From the NCBI GenBank assembly GCA_030435675.1, contig CM059623.1, forward strand, positions 12,060,092 to 12,124,091: a stretch of DNA of 64,000 bases, written 5' to 3'. The notes beneath the pieces are model-generated. The model did no database searches. It saw nothing but the letters and a program-made list of their open reading frames with translations, and was not told the origin of the DNA. Below, in pieces: positions 37,904-49,405 of the stretch. The stretch's first letter is position 1; each line of letters begins with the position of its first letter. Source of the stretch: Steinernema hermaphroditum (Eukaryota > Nematoda > Chromadorea > Rhabditida > Steinernematidae). Position numbers and translations under genes: made by a program.

Positions 37904-38160
37904 CTTTTTGGCACTCCGAAAGAGGGACGCTATACCACTTACCCAATTTCCGTCTTATTGGCATGGCTACCAACCTATTACCACGTTCCAGTTATAGATA
38001 CGTTGCATTAAACGGTGTCACTCCAACTCATCTCGGAACAACTCATGATACTGATACCCCTCGCCGCTCCAGTACCAATAGATCAGTAGAAGCTGACTAC
38101 GAGAAGGAGACAAGTGGCCACAAAGCCGACAAAGATCATATGTATATTTTCTCACTGTGA
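37904..38160 (+). CDS. Possible 3' terminal exon
   Basis: Begins after a CTGCTCGTTGCAG acceptor and stays open to TGA at 38158-38160, with an AATAAA only 18 bases later (38179-38184), the expected layout for a last exon. The peptide ends ADYEKETSGHKADKDHMYIF and then SL, a charged tail. No upstream partner exon was found, so it may be left over from a disrupted gene. Confidence 0.35.
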
Positions 38161-38199
38161 AGTACATCTTAAATATCCAATAAATTTAACTTTGGAATG

Positions 38200-38670
38200 A
38201 AAAGTGTAAACTTTACATACTTTACTTTAGCCTACTTCTCGGGCAAAAGCCGGATCCCTCGTTCATGGAATACGCGTGGTTTAAAATCGAAAAATGTTTT
38301 GGTCCTGTTTTTTTTATTGTGGGTGCATTCTTCTACGATACAAATTTGCAGAACACTCACGTATGGACGGATAGCAACCAGTAAGGCTGAGCGAAGAGAG
38401 CGCTCATAGAACAGCAAATAGGAATATCTCAGCTCTCTCAAAATGGAGAGCCATTCACGAGGTCAACTTGGAAACATATGGGCTTAAGCAGTCCTTTTTT
38501 TGCTGATCCAAGGATCATTTTTTCAACATTTGGCCTTTATTTCCTTAAAACATATGTAGTAGCTGTGAGTGTCATCCACGTACTACATGTCCCCATAGCC
38601 TTTTCTAGCACTCAATTGAAAACGTTTAACATTGCGACCATCATAGCCACTCTTTTTGAGATTAGCTCAC
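38200..38670 (+). repeat. Dispersed repeat family, copy 1
   Basis: Shares blocks with 42050-42530 and 57650-57925 in the same order and orientation: TTCTCGGGCAAAAGCCGGAT, AAAATGTTTTGGTC, CATTTTTTCAACATTTGGCC, GTAGCTGTGAGTGTC, ATGTCCCC and CAATTGAAAACG. The right end abuts the Tc1-like element at 38682. No coding capacity. Confidence 0.65.
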
Positions 38671-38681
38671 GCTATGATATA

Positions 38682-40288
38682 CACTGCAGCGCAAAGCTAT
38701 AGGGTCACCCCGGTGTGTTTCTGGCTCTGTCACTTTCCGCAGCTTCCCGGAGAAACCGGCATGTGCATGTGGTAGACCGTCCACAGAAACGCAGGGAATG
38801 CCACTTTCCCCGGAAACACATGCACTCATTAGGGGGCTACGGCAGGTAGACCTTTCCAGGGTACCGTTTTACCTGTGCAAAATTATAGGGTCACTTCCGT
38901 ATTTCGCGTGAATTTCGCTATTTTCCTCGCGTTTTTTTGCCTGTTTTCTTTTAATTGACTTCTATTCAGATGTTTATCAACCGTGCCGCGCGGAACGAAG
39001 CTCCCGGAAGAGGAAAAGGCGGCAATTTCAGCGCTTTACAAGACCGCATCCTCGATTCATCGGATCGGCTCCGAAGTCCACCGAAACCAGCACGTGGAGT
39101 GCCAATTCTTGCTTCTAGTAAACGTGTAGGGCTCTGTAATAGGGAAGTCGCGCTAGCCGGTCGTAGCTGCGCGCGAGAAGCACTTGATAGCGTGCATTGG
39201 TTCCATGTCTACGATAGATTGGAAGAAGTTCGTGAAGAATTCTGTAGAATTTGCAGTTGAATTGCTGTCGAAGTGCAATGAATCGGGTGCGAAGCGGAAG
39301 TAAGTGGTCACGCAGCACGTTTTGATAATCATTTGAACCGATTTGCGTTGAAACGGGAGCGCTTCAGAGCTTCCCAAACGAACTGAACGCGATCCAAATC
39401 GGTACGCTTCCACAGCTGAAGTTTCCTCCGCAGAATGGACGTTCTTCTCGTTCCAAACACTCCGAAATGTATTCTTCCGTCCAGAAAGCGCTGTTCCATC
39501 TGTTCGGATCCGAAACAAACACCTGAAATTGAAAAAATCAAGATCATTCATCAGTTCACATTTGCATACCTGTGTCCAGACTCGACTCAGATTGTTTCTG
39601 GCGTAGTCCAAACGATGCATCTTCTGGGCGGCGGTCAAACACGGCGCATTCGATCGTTCATTGTTCCAGCGTGCATTTCACACCTGATTCATTGCACTTC
39701 GACAGCAATTCAAGTGCAAATTCTGCAGAATTCTCCACGAACCTCTTACAATCTATCATAGACATGGAACCAATGCGCGCTATCAAGTGCTTCTCGCGCG
39801 CAGCTACGACCGGCGAGCGCGACTTCCTTATTACAGAGCCCTACACGTTCACTAGAAACAAGAATTGGCACTCCACGTGCTGGTTTCGGTGAACTTCGGA
39901 GCCGATCCGATGAATCGAGGAGGTGGTCTTGTAAAGCGCCGAAATTGCCGCCTTTTCCTCTCCCAAGAGCTTCGTGCCGCGCGGCACGGTTGATAAACAT
40001 CTGAATAGAAGTCAATTAAAAGAAAACAGGCAAAAAAACGCGAGGAAAATAGCGAAATTCACGCGAAATACGGAAGTGACCCTATAATTTTGCACAGGTA
40101 AAACGGTACCCTGGAAAGTTCTACCTGCCGTAGCCCCCTAATGTGTGCATGTGTTTCCGGGGAAAGTGGCATTCCCTGCGTTTCTGTGGACGGTCTACCA
40201 CATGCGCATGCCGGTTTCCCCGGGAAGCTGCGGAAAGTGACAGAGCCAGAAACACACCGGGGTGACCCTATAGCTTTGCGCTGCAGTG
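38682..40288. mobile_element. Tc1/mariner-type fold-back element with 0.62-kb inverted arms
   Basis: A 1,607-bp unit flanked by TA on both sides (38680-38681 and 40289-40290). Arms 38682-39300 and 39672-40288 are about 95% identical inverted copies beginning CACTGCAGCGCAAAGCTATA. Each arm carries the 5' part of a Tc1-like transposase, including an N-terminal helix-turn-helix (VPRGTKL...EEKAAISALYKT, then SIHRIGSEVHR). The centre, read on the minus strand, continues the gene: LTAAQKMHRLDYARNNLSRV, a small intron, then VFVSDPNRWNSAFW where active transposases have the SDE region. Stops interrupt the frame and the catalytic C-terminal part is absent, replaced by the inverted 5' arm. It is therefore non-autonomous. 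Confidence 0.88.
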
Positions 40289-43200
40289 TATTACGAACAC
40301 ATCGACAGGTGCATTGAGAAGGGAAGATCCAAAGATGTATGCGGGCTCCGGAGTTGTGGAGCATCTTCGACTGTCTCCGTGTATGGAGCGGCGGACAAGC
40401 TGTATTCGTTATAGTCGCGGTGGTATGGTACAGCCGGCGATGTGGGAAATTAGTCGAGCAGCTGGCAGCCCGGCCTTCGCGGATTCAGTGCCTTCGTCTT
40501 CTCCGGGCGGTGACAGTGACCGATCGCTACCGTAACAAAAGGAAAGATCTCTAAACTTTTTGCAAATAATCAAATTGCCTTTCACTCAATTGCCCTCTCT
40601 TATGACGACTGACGGCCGTTGTGCATTTAGCCTCTCCATAGGCCCTTGATTGAAAAGAGTTCCTCTTCTTTTGAGAACTCAACTCAGAAGCTAATCACGT
40701 CGCGCGTTTTTTCTTGTTGACAGAGTTGTCTGTCATAAAAAGGTTTATTGGCGGTTGTCAGAGTGAAGGCAATGGAAACATACTCCCATTGAGGGGGTTA
40801 TATTTCAAGGTTATGGGCGTCCAATGAATGTGTATGCGGCGTCCGCTTTACTGCCTTTGTGTTTGTGCTACGCGGACATTGATTCGATGTTTTGAGCGAT
40901 AGAAACTGAACTTTTCGCTCGTATCCTTTTTATCACAAACGTATTTTTGTATATAAATTTTGCACTTTTTAACACATGTGTTCTTGAATAAGAAGTTTTT
41001 CTTCACTTTTACGTTTCTCCGCATTCTTAGTCTGTCATTAAATTTGTCGCGCTGTGGAAATGTTATGTTCCCCGGTTGCCAAGCGGGCGAGAACCTCAGT
41101 AGAAAAGTTCAAACTTGGATAATTAAACCTTTTATTTGTATATATGCGCAATCTGCATATCATAACCATCATACACTTACAGAAATGTGCCTTTTCGGAC
41201 AGAAGTCGAGATGATTCATACAAAATATAAGACCAAATAGGGTTGTTTGACTCGTTTTTATCGTTTGTTTTGATTTTTGGAAGAGCCTATGTGCAAAACG
41301 TGCATGATTTGAATCGCACTGATGGAGAAGAAATTGCGACAAGTACTCTTACGACATTTCATCGTGTTATGGTAATTTTCGACATCTCAATGACCGCAAA
41401 CCCTGTGGCAGTTGTAAGCGTTCCTGTTAGCCATGAAATCTCTACAAAGATCTACTGTGAGAAAGCGGAATTTTATGCGGAAGAGCTACACTCTGTTTTT
41501 TTCCGGTTACGAAAACGGCGTTCAATCATCTCGTTGTGGGACCCAAAAATCTCATCCACTGCGATGGAAAGGACGAGCGAACTTGCGAACTTCGTGCGCA
41601 TTTTTTTTTTGCACATTGTGTTTATTTTTGTTGCTCGCATGTAGGCGGTGGTCCCGGTTTATAGTACGTTTGGGAATGATGAAATTTTTGAATGGAATAC
41701 TGCAATGTCGAAATGCCTACAAAGGCCCACGATGTGAAACCTGTGGCAGTTGTGAGTGTTCCGGCTTGCAGGCGGAATTCGGACAACCGGAAGCCGTAAT
41801 CCCACCACCGCTGACAATAAGATATACGATGCCAGGAATCCAGCCGGAGGTTCAACGATTCCCAGATGCCTCGTGTAGCGCCGCCGGCTGCAAAGGGACA
41901 CCCTGTATACTATCCGGTATCATGCAAGGCCAAATGCCTTTTCACGAGATAAAGTCGATTGAATTTTTGGGTTTAAACATTGAAAATGACCGTTTTTAAA
42001 AGTAAATGTTTAAAGACCACAAAAAACGCTCATTTCACTTAAGGTATTCACCATTCGATTGCTCAACGTCAGTCGTCTTTTCGGGCAGGAGCCGGATCCT
42101 TCCTCTTGTAGAAAGACCGAGGCTTGAGGTAAAAAACTGTTTTGGTCTGATTTTCGACCTCTTTGCCTTGTTCTGCGTGGTTTCCTGTGATGTTTCCATT
42201 TACGGATCAGTACAGATGACAGTAAAGGGGCCTGGGAGAGTGATAGATAAACAGCAAAAAAAGAAATCTTTCAGCTCAAAATCGAGAGTGAGAACCATTC
42301 TGAGGGTCCACTTAAAAAATGTGGTCTCGGGCACTCGTACTTTTTGAGAATCCGAGGGTCATTTTTTCAACATTTCGCCTCTGTTTCTGTAACACAGAAG
42401 TGAACTTGTGGAGGCGCTATGTGGGCTTAGTAGCTGTGTGTAACAGCTACCTGCTAGATGTCCCCTTTGTCTGTTATAGTACTTAATCGATTGGAAACGC
42501 TCGAATTAACAGCGGTCATTTTCAATGTTTCAACCCAATACAACTGAAAAACAGAATGAACTGTTGGGTATTTAATGCGGACATACAACAACATTACAGC
42601 TTGCTTTTCAAAACAGTTATTTTTGTACTCTAAGACAGGAAATCTGCAAGATGGAACATTCCCTCCATTTGCTCAAAAAACGATCGATCGGGTCCGCAAA
42701 CATCTCTTAGCTCCAGATGTTGTCTTCGATGGCGAGTACTTGCCTCTCCACTCTACATACTTCTTGTGTTTATGACCCTATTTCGAAGCCCATGGATTAG
42801 GGCTGCTGCAGTCGGTTGCTCCATCGCTTTATGTGTGTTTGAATTGGATTTTGAAGTGCTTCTTATACTTTTCTCGTGATATCGATTGTTTGGTTCTGCT
42901 TTGAAGAGGACGTCATTTGAATCTTAATGGACCACTCCGCTTTCCTTTCCTTGTTTTGAATTTACGAAAAATAGTTTTTATCCTCTTTTCTGACGACCGT
43001 CTACGTTCAGAAATGAGTGTGTTGTAGGCGTTCCAGATTACGTTTATGATGGAAATCCGTTATTTTAACAATATGTGCAAAACTTGGGCTCCTAATAAAA
43101 ATGACACTTTACAAATTTTTGACAGCCGTTTATAATCTGTGTGAAATCCAATCCAGAATACAAAGACTTCAGACGTCGAAATTCAGAGAAAGCGAGTGGA

Positions 43201-43544
43201 TGACTTGGCCGATCGCCACCATTTTCTTTTAGTTGTGCTACGTTTACTCTGTTGAACTCCGTGCAATCGGTTGAAAGACCTCCGCTCTGCAACGTTGTGC
43301 CTGCACGTAAATCAGCCTCTTCGCCGCCTCGAAGCCTGCGCAAGCTGATGTGATCGCTACGCTCGAAGACTCTCGCACCCTATTTTGCTGTCTTCTGCTC
43401 ATCTTAAGGAAATGGGAGGGAATCACGTAGAATAGGATAAAGAGCTCGAAAATTGGACCAAAACATTTTTCGACTTCAAACTCAGCATTTTCTACGAACG
43501 ATTAATCCGGATTGGCCACGAAGTGGACACAAGTGGTGCATAAC
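40289..43544. other. No supported gene
   Basis: A 133-codon plus frame at 41243-41644 and the frame at 41433-41999 overlap in different phases and have no recognisable content. The string CCTGTGGCAGTTGT(A/G)AG(C/T)GTTCC occurs at 41402 and 41738, a local duplication. 42050-42530 is a dispersed repeat copy. Around 43450 begins a second small dispersed repeat (GACCAAAACATTTTTCGACT) shared with 55560. Confidence 0.5.
42050..42530 (+). repeat. Dispersed repeat family, copy 2
   Basis: Aligns in order with 38200-38670 (TTTTCGGGCAGGAGCCGGAT, GTTTTGGTCTGATTTTCGAC, GGTCATTTTTTCAACATTTC, GTAGCTGTGTG, GATGTCCCC, ATTGGAAACGCT). It is moderately diverged from the other two copies. Confidence 0.6.
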
Positions 43545-43651
43545 GATGGCGAGTAGCGTGGCTGAAACTATTGCACGTATAAAACAAAACAGTGATGGAA
43601 ATTTGGCGGCATTAATTATGGGACAACCAAATGTAAATAGCATGCAAGACT
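43545..43651 (+). CDS. Probable first exon of an unidentified gene
   Basis: ATG at 43545 opens 35 codons plus one base ending at a consensus GTAAGC donor. The peptide (MASSVAETIARIKQNSDGNL, then AALIMGQPNVNSMQD) reads like a genuine soluble N-terminus. No second exon could be joined: the exon-like piece at 46669 is out of phase with it. It could be a real gene with exons I missed, or the detached start of one. Confidence 0.35.
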
Positions 43652-46600
43652 GTAAGCATTTTTGTTGCCTTTAACAAATTGGTTTGCGATTGAGAACCGT
43701 ATTTTTTGGATATAATTGTGTTTTGAATTTCGAGTCGCTGCTTTGGCACATGACTATGCGACTTATTATCATTTGATCTGTGTCATATCTTTTTTGTCGA
43801 TGATATGACCCGACTGATCGCCACCTGTTTTTTCTCATTCTTGCATCTTGGACATTCCAGATTAGAGTTTCATTTTGGTTACTGTGTGTCTGTTTTTCCA
43901 CGAGACGCGAGAGCCTTCGATCATTCGAGGAGCGGTCGATTTGAGACGCCACACAAAATAAAGAACAGACCGTGGGAAGACTGGGAAGTCAATGGGAAGT
44001 AACTGGGAAGTGTTTCCAGTTTATAGGACATCGCTTCCCACTGAACTGGGAGGAGTGGGAAGCTCCCGGGAGGCACTTCCCAGTCTATAGGATACGGCCA
44101 CAGAAGTACGATGCTGGTGATAACAAACGGAGTGGAAAACTCTCGTCGCGAACTCCCTGAATTGCGGTAGTGACATGATTCCCTGGGCGGATGGTCTCGA
44201 ACGGAAAACCCAGATAACGACACGACTCCCCGCCTCACCGGCTTTGAAGCGAGCCCGACCACTGCCACTGTATACTGGGGTGCGAAGCCATCCGAAAACC
44301 ACCAGAACTTTATGGCCGGGTTAGGTTCATTTTTTCTCCAGTCGACAATGATTAGCAGTTCGACCATTTAGTTCCTATACCGAATATTTTATGTAAACTT
44401 TTAACTTTTTTGTCATTTTTGGCAATAGCTTGTGACAGTCTCATATTTTTAACATCTTCAAGTAGATGAAATACGTCTCTTTCTCTCTTTTTCTAAAGAG
44501 AAAGAATTTGAATCCCAAACGATCTGCAACATTCGTGGAAACGAACAAAAGTTCAGAGGGTAGGGCGTGCATGAGTAAATGCAGGAAGATGCTTAATGAT
44601 GTACATTTATAAGGAGTGCCTTGAGAGTTGTGAAAGGGTGCTGCAAAGAGAAGAAGTGTTGAAGAGAATAACTGATTTGTGTGCTTTTAATGGGAAGATG
44701 TTGAAATCCTTTAATTTCAAGACGAACTGTAATGTATCGCATTGAAGATTGATGTTTTCCACAAAACCTTTACCCATGTTAACGCTTTCTTGCTGTCCTC
44801 ACCTATTCGATTTGATATTCCTTTAGTTACCGGATGCTGGTCACGACTCATTGTTTTGTATTGAATACTGTTGTATTGTTTGTCTATTTCTTGAAAGCAA
44901 GCTTTTAAACGACTCTGACAAAAACGGGCACCCGAAGAAGTTTTCTAGCTTATTCTTCGTATTTCAGTCTTTGGGCGAAACTGGGTCGATAGGCCCTATT
45001 CCTGACAGTGGTGCATGCTCACACATAGCAAACATCGCTTAGACAATCCAGGTTTCGCTTCTAGGTTTCGGCATAGGATCATAATAAGCCTGTGGGGCAG
45101 TCAGGTTGAGTGCACTTTTATGCTTGGTGGGTCCAGAACGTATTGATCGGTTTTCTAAATCTGAGTTTTATAACAGCTGATAGTGATAATTATCCCCTCC
45201 GGAAGATAGAACAGAGCTGAACAAGGTGCATCTAAATAAAGAAAATCCAAACATTGGTCTCAGAGTTGGCTAAGCGGTCGATATGCATTCTTTGCCATAC
45301 CTAGTCGTTGCCCTTTTCCCGTGCAAAGAATAGAAAACCCGATAGAGCTATGATGACGATGTCCTTTCGACTGCAAACAATGTTTTGTCTCGAATTTTTG
45401 GTATAAAATTGTGCGTAACTGATCTGATTATATATGTCATTCAAATCCGCAGATTGACAATTTTGTCTTGCCTTTTTCAATCAGTGACATGTCCAAAATG
45501 TAAAACCTTTGTAAGTGAAATCTAAGCAGTCACGTTTCGTCTAGATGGCGCAGCAGATGATGGAACGAACAACGTACCGTCGTAGAATTGTAGTCGTAGA
45601 ATCAAATTTTTGTCACAAGAGCCAATGCTATGTTTCCATTACAGGAATATCTCATCGTGTATGAGCACTACTTCAGAAAACAAGAAATCATATTATTGAG
45701 GATAACAAAAACATTACAAAAGTAATCGCGTATTCGATTTTTTTCGCTTCCATTTTTCGCATTTGGACATTTTTGGGCCTAAGTTTCCACTACTTCCAGA
45801 TATATGTCAGCACCAGTGATCGGAACGAGTCCGCGTTTGAAAGGAATTTTTTTAAAAAATTTTTGAAAGGAGTCCGAGTCCGGACTCCTTTCAAAAATTC
45901 TATCAAGTCCGAGTCTGATTCTGAACTTGTTTGCATTTCTTAAACGAGTCCGAGTCTCGAGCCTCGATTCCGGACCAACGCGTCTGCACTCGTTTTCTGA
46001 CTTGTTCCCATCTCTGCCCCCATGCCAATATCCTGAAGAGCGAGGATACTTCCCGGGAAGATCGCCGAGAAACTGGGAATCTCGAAGAGGAATGCACCTT
46101 TTTTTAGAAAATACATTTTTCTAAATTTTTGCACTGTATAAGTTTGTTTCAACTTTCTAGAAATCGAGTGGTAGCACAACTCCAGAAAAGAATAAACCAC
46201 CTTATTGTGCATAACAATAACATTGCATAAGTACTCAATTTTTCGCTTTAAATTTCGTCATACATGTTGTGCATTTTTGGATGTATAAGTCCTCTTTGAA
46301 AAGTCACATCTTCTGAATCCCACATCATTTAGCGGCTCGTTTTCAGTAGATGACTCACGTGATTCCGGCAATTTTCTTCGAACTCTCGCACAGAGTGCCA
46401 GATCAAAAGGTTCGTGACTTCCACGAATATGTCACCGTGTATAAGCGCAACTCCAAAAAATAAATAAACATGACCGCCTCCTAGCAACTACTATAAATCG
46501 ATGTGAGGGCAACAGGCAACACGAAGCCACGTCTCCTTCTTCGCCGGCCGAGACAAAAGTCCGAACTCCAAACGGACACATTAACTTTTTCAATTAGACT

Positions 46601-46668
46601 CATTTCTTTGAAGTCCGCGAGTGGACGTGTGGCGCGAGCATAAAATGTGTGTAAATGTCATCTGTTAG
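43652..46668. other. No supported gene; G-rich repeats and a hairpin
   Basis: 43972-44100 contains at least six variants of CTGGGAAGT/ACTTCCCAG in both orientations. 45858-45899 is a perfect hairpin within a GAGTCCGAGTC-rich stretch (45830-45980). From about 45.3 kb the plus strand becomes rich in ATTTTTG motifs. 46500-46660 is GC-richer and may be a promoter or exon remnant for the next entry. Confidence 0.5.
45858..45899. repeat. Perfect 19-bp inverted repeat
   Basis: AATTTTTGAAAGGAGTCCG and its exact reverse complement are separated by the tetraloop AGTC. Repeated GAGTCCG units flank it. It could form a stable hairpin if transcribed. No microRNA family was recognised. Confidence 0.8.
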
Positions 46669-46863
46669 GCGTGTTCAGCTCAGCTGGAGTGGACCGGCGA
46701 CGTCATCGCCAAGTGCATCAGGTTCTTTTCGTTGCAGCGCTGCGGGCCACCCCTCAACGGGGAACTTGTCCATCGAGCGCCTGCGATGCATATTGAAATT
46801 GACAACTTGCCCGCAAATGAGCTTTCCTGTCGATATCTCATGGATTTGACGAGAACGTTGTAG
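46669..46863 (+). CDS. Orphan terminal-exon-like open frame
   Basis: Directly after a CATCTGTTAG acceptor, 65 codons remain open to TAG at 46861-46863. Codon choice is strikingly C/G-ending (CTGGAGTGGACCGGCGACGT) compared with the AT-rich surroundings. The peptide includes LEWTGDVIAKCIRFFSLQRC and APAMHIEIDNLPANELSCRY, then LMDLTRTL. I do not recognise it. No upstream exon in a matching phase was found, so this is either the last exon of an unseen gene or a fragment moved here. Confidence 0.4.
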   Translation, partial: ACSAQLEWTGDVIAKCIRFFSLQRCGPPLNGELVHRAPAMHIEIDNLPANELSCRYLMDLTRTL

Positions 46864-46929
46864 AGACGATGTTGCGTGTGCGTTTTTTGTGTGCGCTGTT
46901 GTGCGGCTTCACCTGTTTATGATTGATTC

Positions 46930-47720
46930 ATAAGTTGTGTTTTGGTCTAATTTTTGTGAGCAGAACACGATTTGAGGAAAGATAAGGATCCGGAGATCAT
47001 ATGTGGAAAAATATGTTTTTTTTGTGTGGAAACGGAATTTTCATCCCCTAAATTTGATCGGGCAGTTTCTTCGTGGTGAGATCCAGTCCTAAGAGAAATG
47101 TTGGACATTCGATCGTTAAACAAACATATAAAGCGGCTTTTCCGAAACGAAATGATGTATGTGGCACATCTGAATTGGCACAAGGTTTCTGTCGTTTGTT
47201 TACACCGGTTTGCCGCAAACCATAGATAGTATTACCGTTGGTGGAATCGTTACCGTCATGCATTTTTGCTCTTAGATGTTTCTTGAGACATAAGACGCAT
47301 CAAGACATCTTAGTTTCCTGGTAGTTGGGGACCGTATTGTGTTTTGAGAATTTAGAGAGCAGAACGCGACTTGTGAGAAGATCTTTGCCCGGAGGTCATT
47401 TTTGATGGAGCTGCAGGAAGTTGTGATTCTAATGGCATGGTTGATGTTACACAGAAACGACGTATACGGTCTTAACATCCTCTAAATATGATCGGAAAGA
47501 CGCTCACTTTCTTCGCAGTGACACCCAGTCGTAGAAGCATAAAGCTTGAATGCATTTGGCACATCTAATTATCATCTTCATCTGACTTGGTACAAGGTGG
47601 TTCTTTCGGGACCATAAATCCTGGATTTGTCGTTTGTTCATGCCGGTTTGGCACAGACCGTGTACAGTATCGCCGTTGTTGGAATCGTTAGCGTCATGTA
47701 TTTTTGTTCTCCGATGAAGC
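46930..47720. repeat. Diverged tandem duplication, unit about 400 bp
   Basis: The block 46960-47285 recurs at 47350-47715 in the same order: AGCAGAACACGATTTG against AGCAGAACGCGACTTG; AAATTTGATCGGGCAG against AAATATGATCGGAAAG; ACCGTTGGTGGAATCGTTACCGTCATG against GCCGTTGTTGGAATCGTTAGCG, then TCATG. Each copy ends in a CGTCATG[CT]ATTTTTG motif. No coding frame is conserved between the copies. Confidence 0.75.
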
Positions 47721-48192
47721 TCTTGAACCCCCGATCACCGCGCGTCCGAATAACGTTTTGTCCATGTGGCCTCTGGAGCTGTGCTCAATGTGTACAAGAT
47801 AGTGTATTCAATAAATCAGTCGTTATAACCTACACTTTAATGGTATGTATTTTAAAGGTACCGCTTTTGAATCAAGGATTTGAATTTATATTGTTGAACA
47901 AACAGCCCGGGTCTGTGCCTATCAACATCATCATTTCTTAATTTTTTGTCAAAACTGCACCTGACTTGAATCGAGTGCACGATAGAACAAAGTTCGCTAA
48001 CTTTTCTGCGCAAGTACCACTGCAGGGGATTAATATTTTTGAACTGCGTTCTCGATCCTTACCGCTTCCTCGGTGATCGGTGTTGTTGAGCTATTAAATG
48101 ACTGCATGGTTGGCTAATCAGACTGTCCACGTCCACATAAAAGCGGATAGATTGACATATAGATTTCTTCATTCTTTTCTTTTGTTGATTAA

Positions 48193-48889
48193 AGGGACCC
48201 GGTCATGGATAAAAAAAGTTCTTCAAATCTTCTGAAAATTTGTATACCCTTGTTTTCGGGGTTGCTGAACACGATGGTTAAGTCGGTTTCTCGGAAAACA
48301 TGATAGTTTCCGAGAAATAGCTAAAAATAGACAAAAAACGTCGTGCAAACTTTGCCTTCAAGCGCAAGGCAGAGTTCGCAGTTCGTTCCGAAACCCTTTT
48401 ACTTCCTTGTTTTAGAGGCTGCCCAACATCATGCTGAAATCAGTTTCTCAAAATTCCCAATAGTTTTCAAGAAACAGACCTTAGGATCCACACAGTTTTG
48501 TTGTCTAATTCTCGGTCTGCCGGTCCCGAAACGACTACCATGACGGACACGACCGTAGTTCCCGCGTTTTCTACGCACTTATCCAATCTAGACGCGCCTG
48601 GGCTCACTCGACGCGCCAGGAGCTGCTGAGCAAAACGTTCCCAAGCGCGGACCTGCTCGTCGCCTATTTCGGCCAAAAAGAGTGAAAATATTGCGCAACT
48701 CGTGCCGCGCCGGATAGATCGTGTCGGGACCGATGGTAAAACACATTCTGAATCCTAAGGTCCGTTTCTTGAAAACTACTGGGTTTTTTGGGAAACCGAC
48801 TTCACCACCGTGCTCAGCGACCCCGAAAACAGGGGGACAAAAATTTTCAGGCGATTTATAAAACTTTTTTTATCCATGACCGGGTCCCT
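48193..48889. mobile_element. TTAA-flanked MITE (piggyBac-like)
   Basis: A 697-bp element with inverted termini AGGGACCCGGTCATGGATAA ... TTATCCATGACCGGGTCCCT, flanked on both sides by TTAA (48189-48192, 48890-48893), the target duplication of piggyBac-type elements. Subterminal inverted similarity continues for about 130 bp (TTTCGGGGTTGCTGA against CAGCGACCCCGAAAA). The GC-rich centre has no transposase, only a short minus-strand frame. It is therefore non-autonomous. Confidence 0.85.
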
Positions 48890-48959
48890 TTAAGATCAGC
48901 AATAATAAGCAAGCTAGAGAGCTGTGGCATGTTATGGTAATGATTCCAGCCGTTTCACC

Positions 48960-49405
48960 TACACCGTCAGAAAGACAGAAATCACTTCTTTTAAGCTTTC
49001 TTTACAAGCTATTTTTGCGTACATTTGTTCTGGTTCAGGAGGGAACAGGATAAGCTGAGTAAATTTTGTTTATGGTTAGCATTTTTGAAGCAAGTTAGCC
49101 CTATTCCCACATAATCGCCTCTACCACCACTTCCTCTCAATCCTCTTTTGTTGATTGAGATGAATAGTAATTAGCATGCTGATTTTGGTTCTTAGAAGAA
49201 AGATAAGACATCACTTTTTGTTAAGCTTTCTGCCGTCTTTACAAGTTATTGTACTTCATTGCGCAAGCTTTTGTTCTGATTCAGTCGTTACAGGAAACAG
49301 GATGAACTCAATAAACCTTGTTCATGGCTAGTATTTTTGTTTCAGCTTCTTCACGCTTAGTCCTATTCCCTCACAATCGCGTCTACCACCACTTCCTCTC
49401 AATCC
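48960..49405. repeat. Diverged tandem duplication, unit about 260 bp
   Basis: 48970-49145 recurs at 49195-49405. Landmarks in order are AAGCTTTC...TTTACAAG, TTGTTCTG.TTCAG, ACAGGAT.A.CT, [GT]TATTTTTG or CATTTTTG, CCTATTCCC, and the exactly repeated CTACCACCACTTCCTCTCAA(TCC) at 49122 and 49383. Non-coding. Confidence 0.75.

Noticed and set aside
41243..41999. Overlapping plus-strand frames of 133 and 188 codons
   Set aside because: Two phases overlap, codon bias is poor and no motif is recognisable; the shared CCTGTGGCAGTTGT strings are a local DNA duplication.
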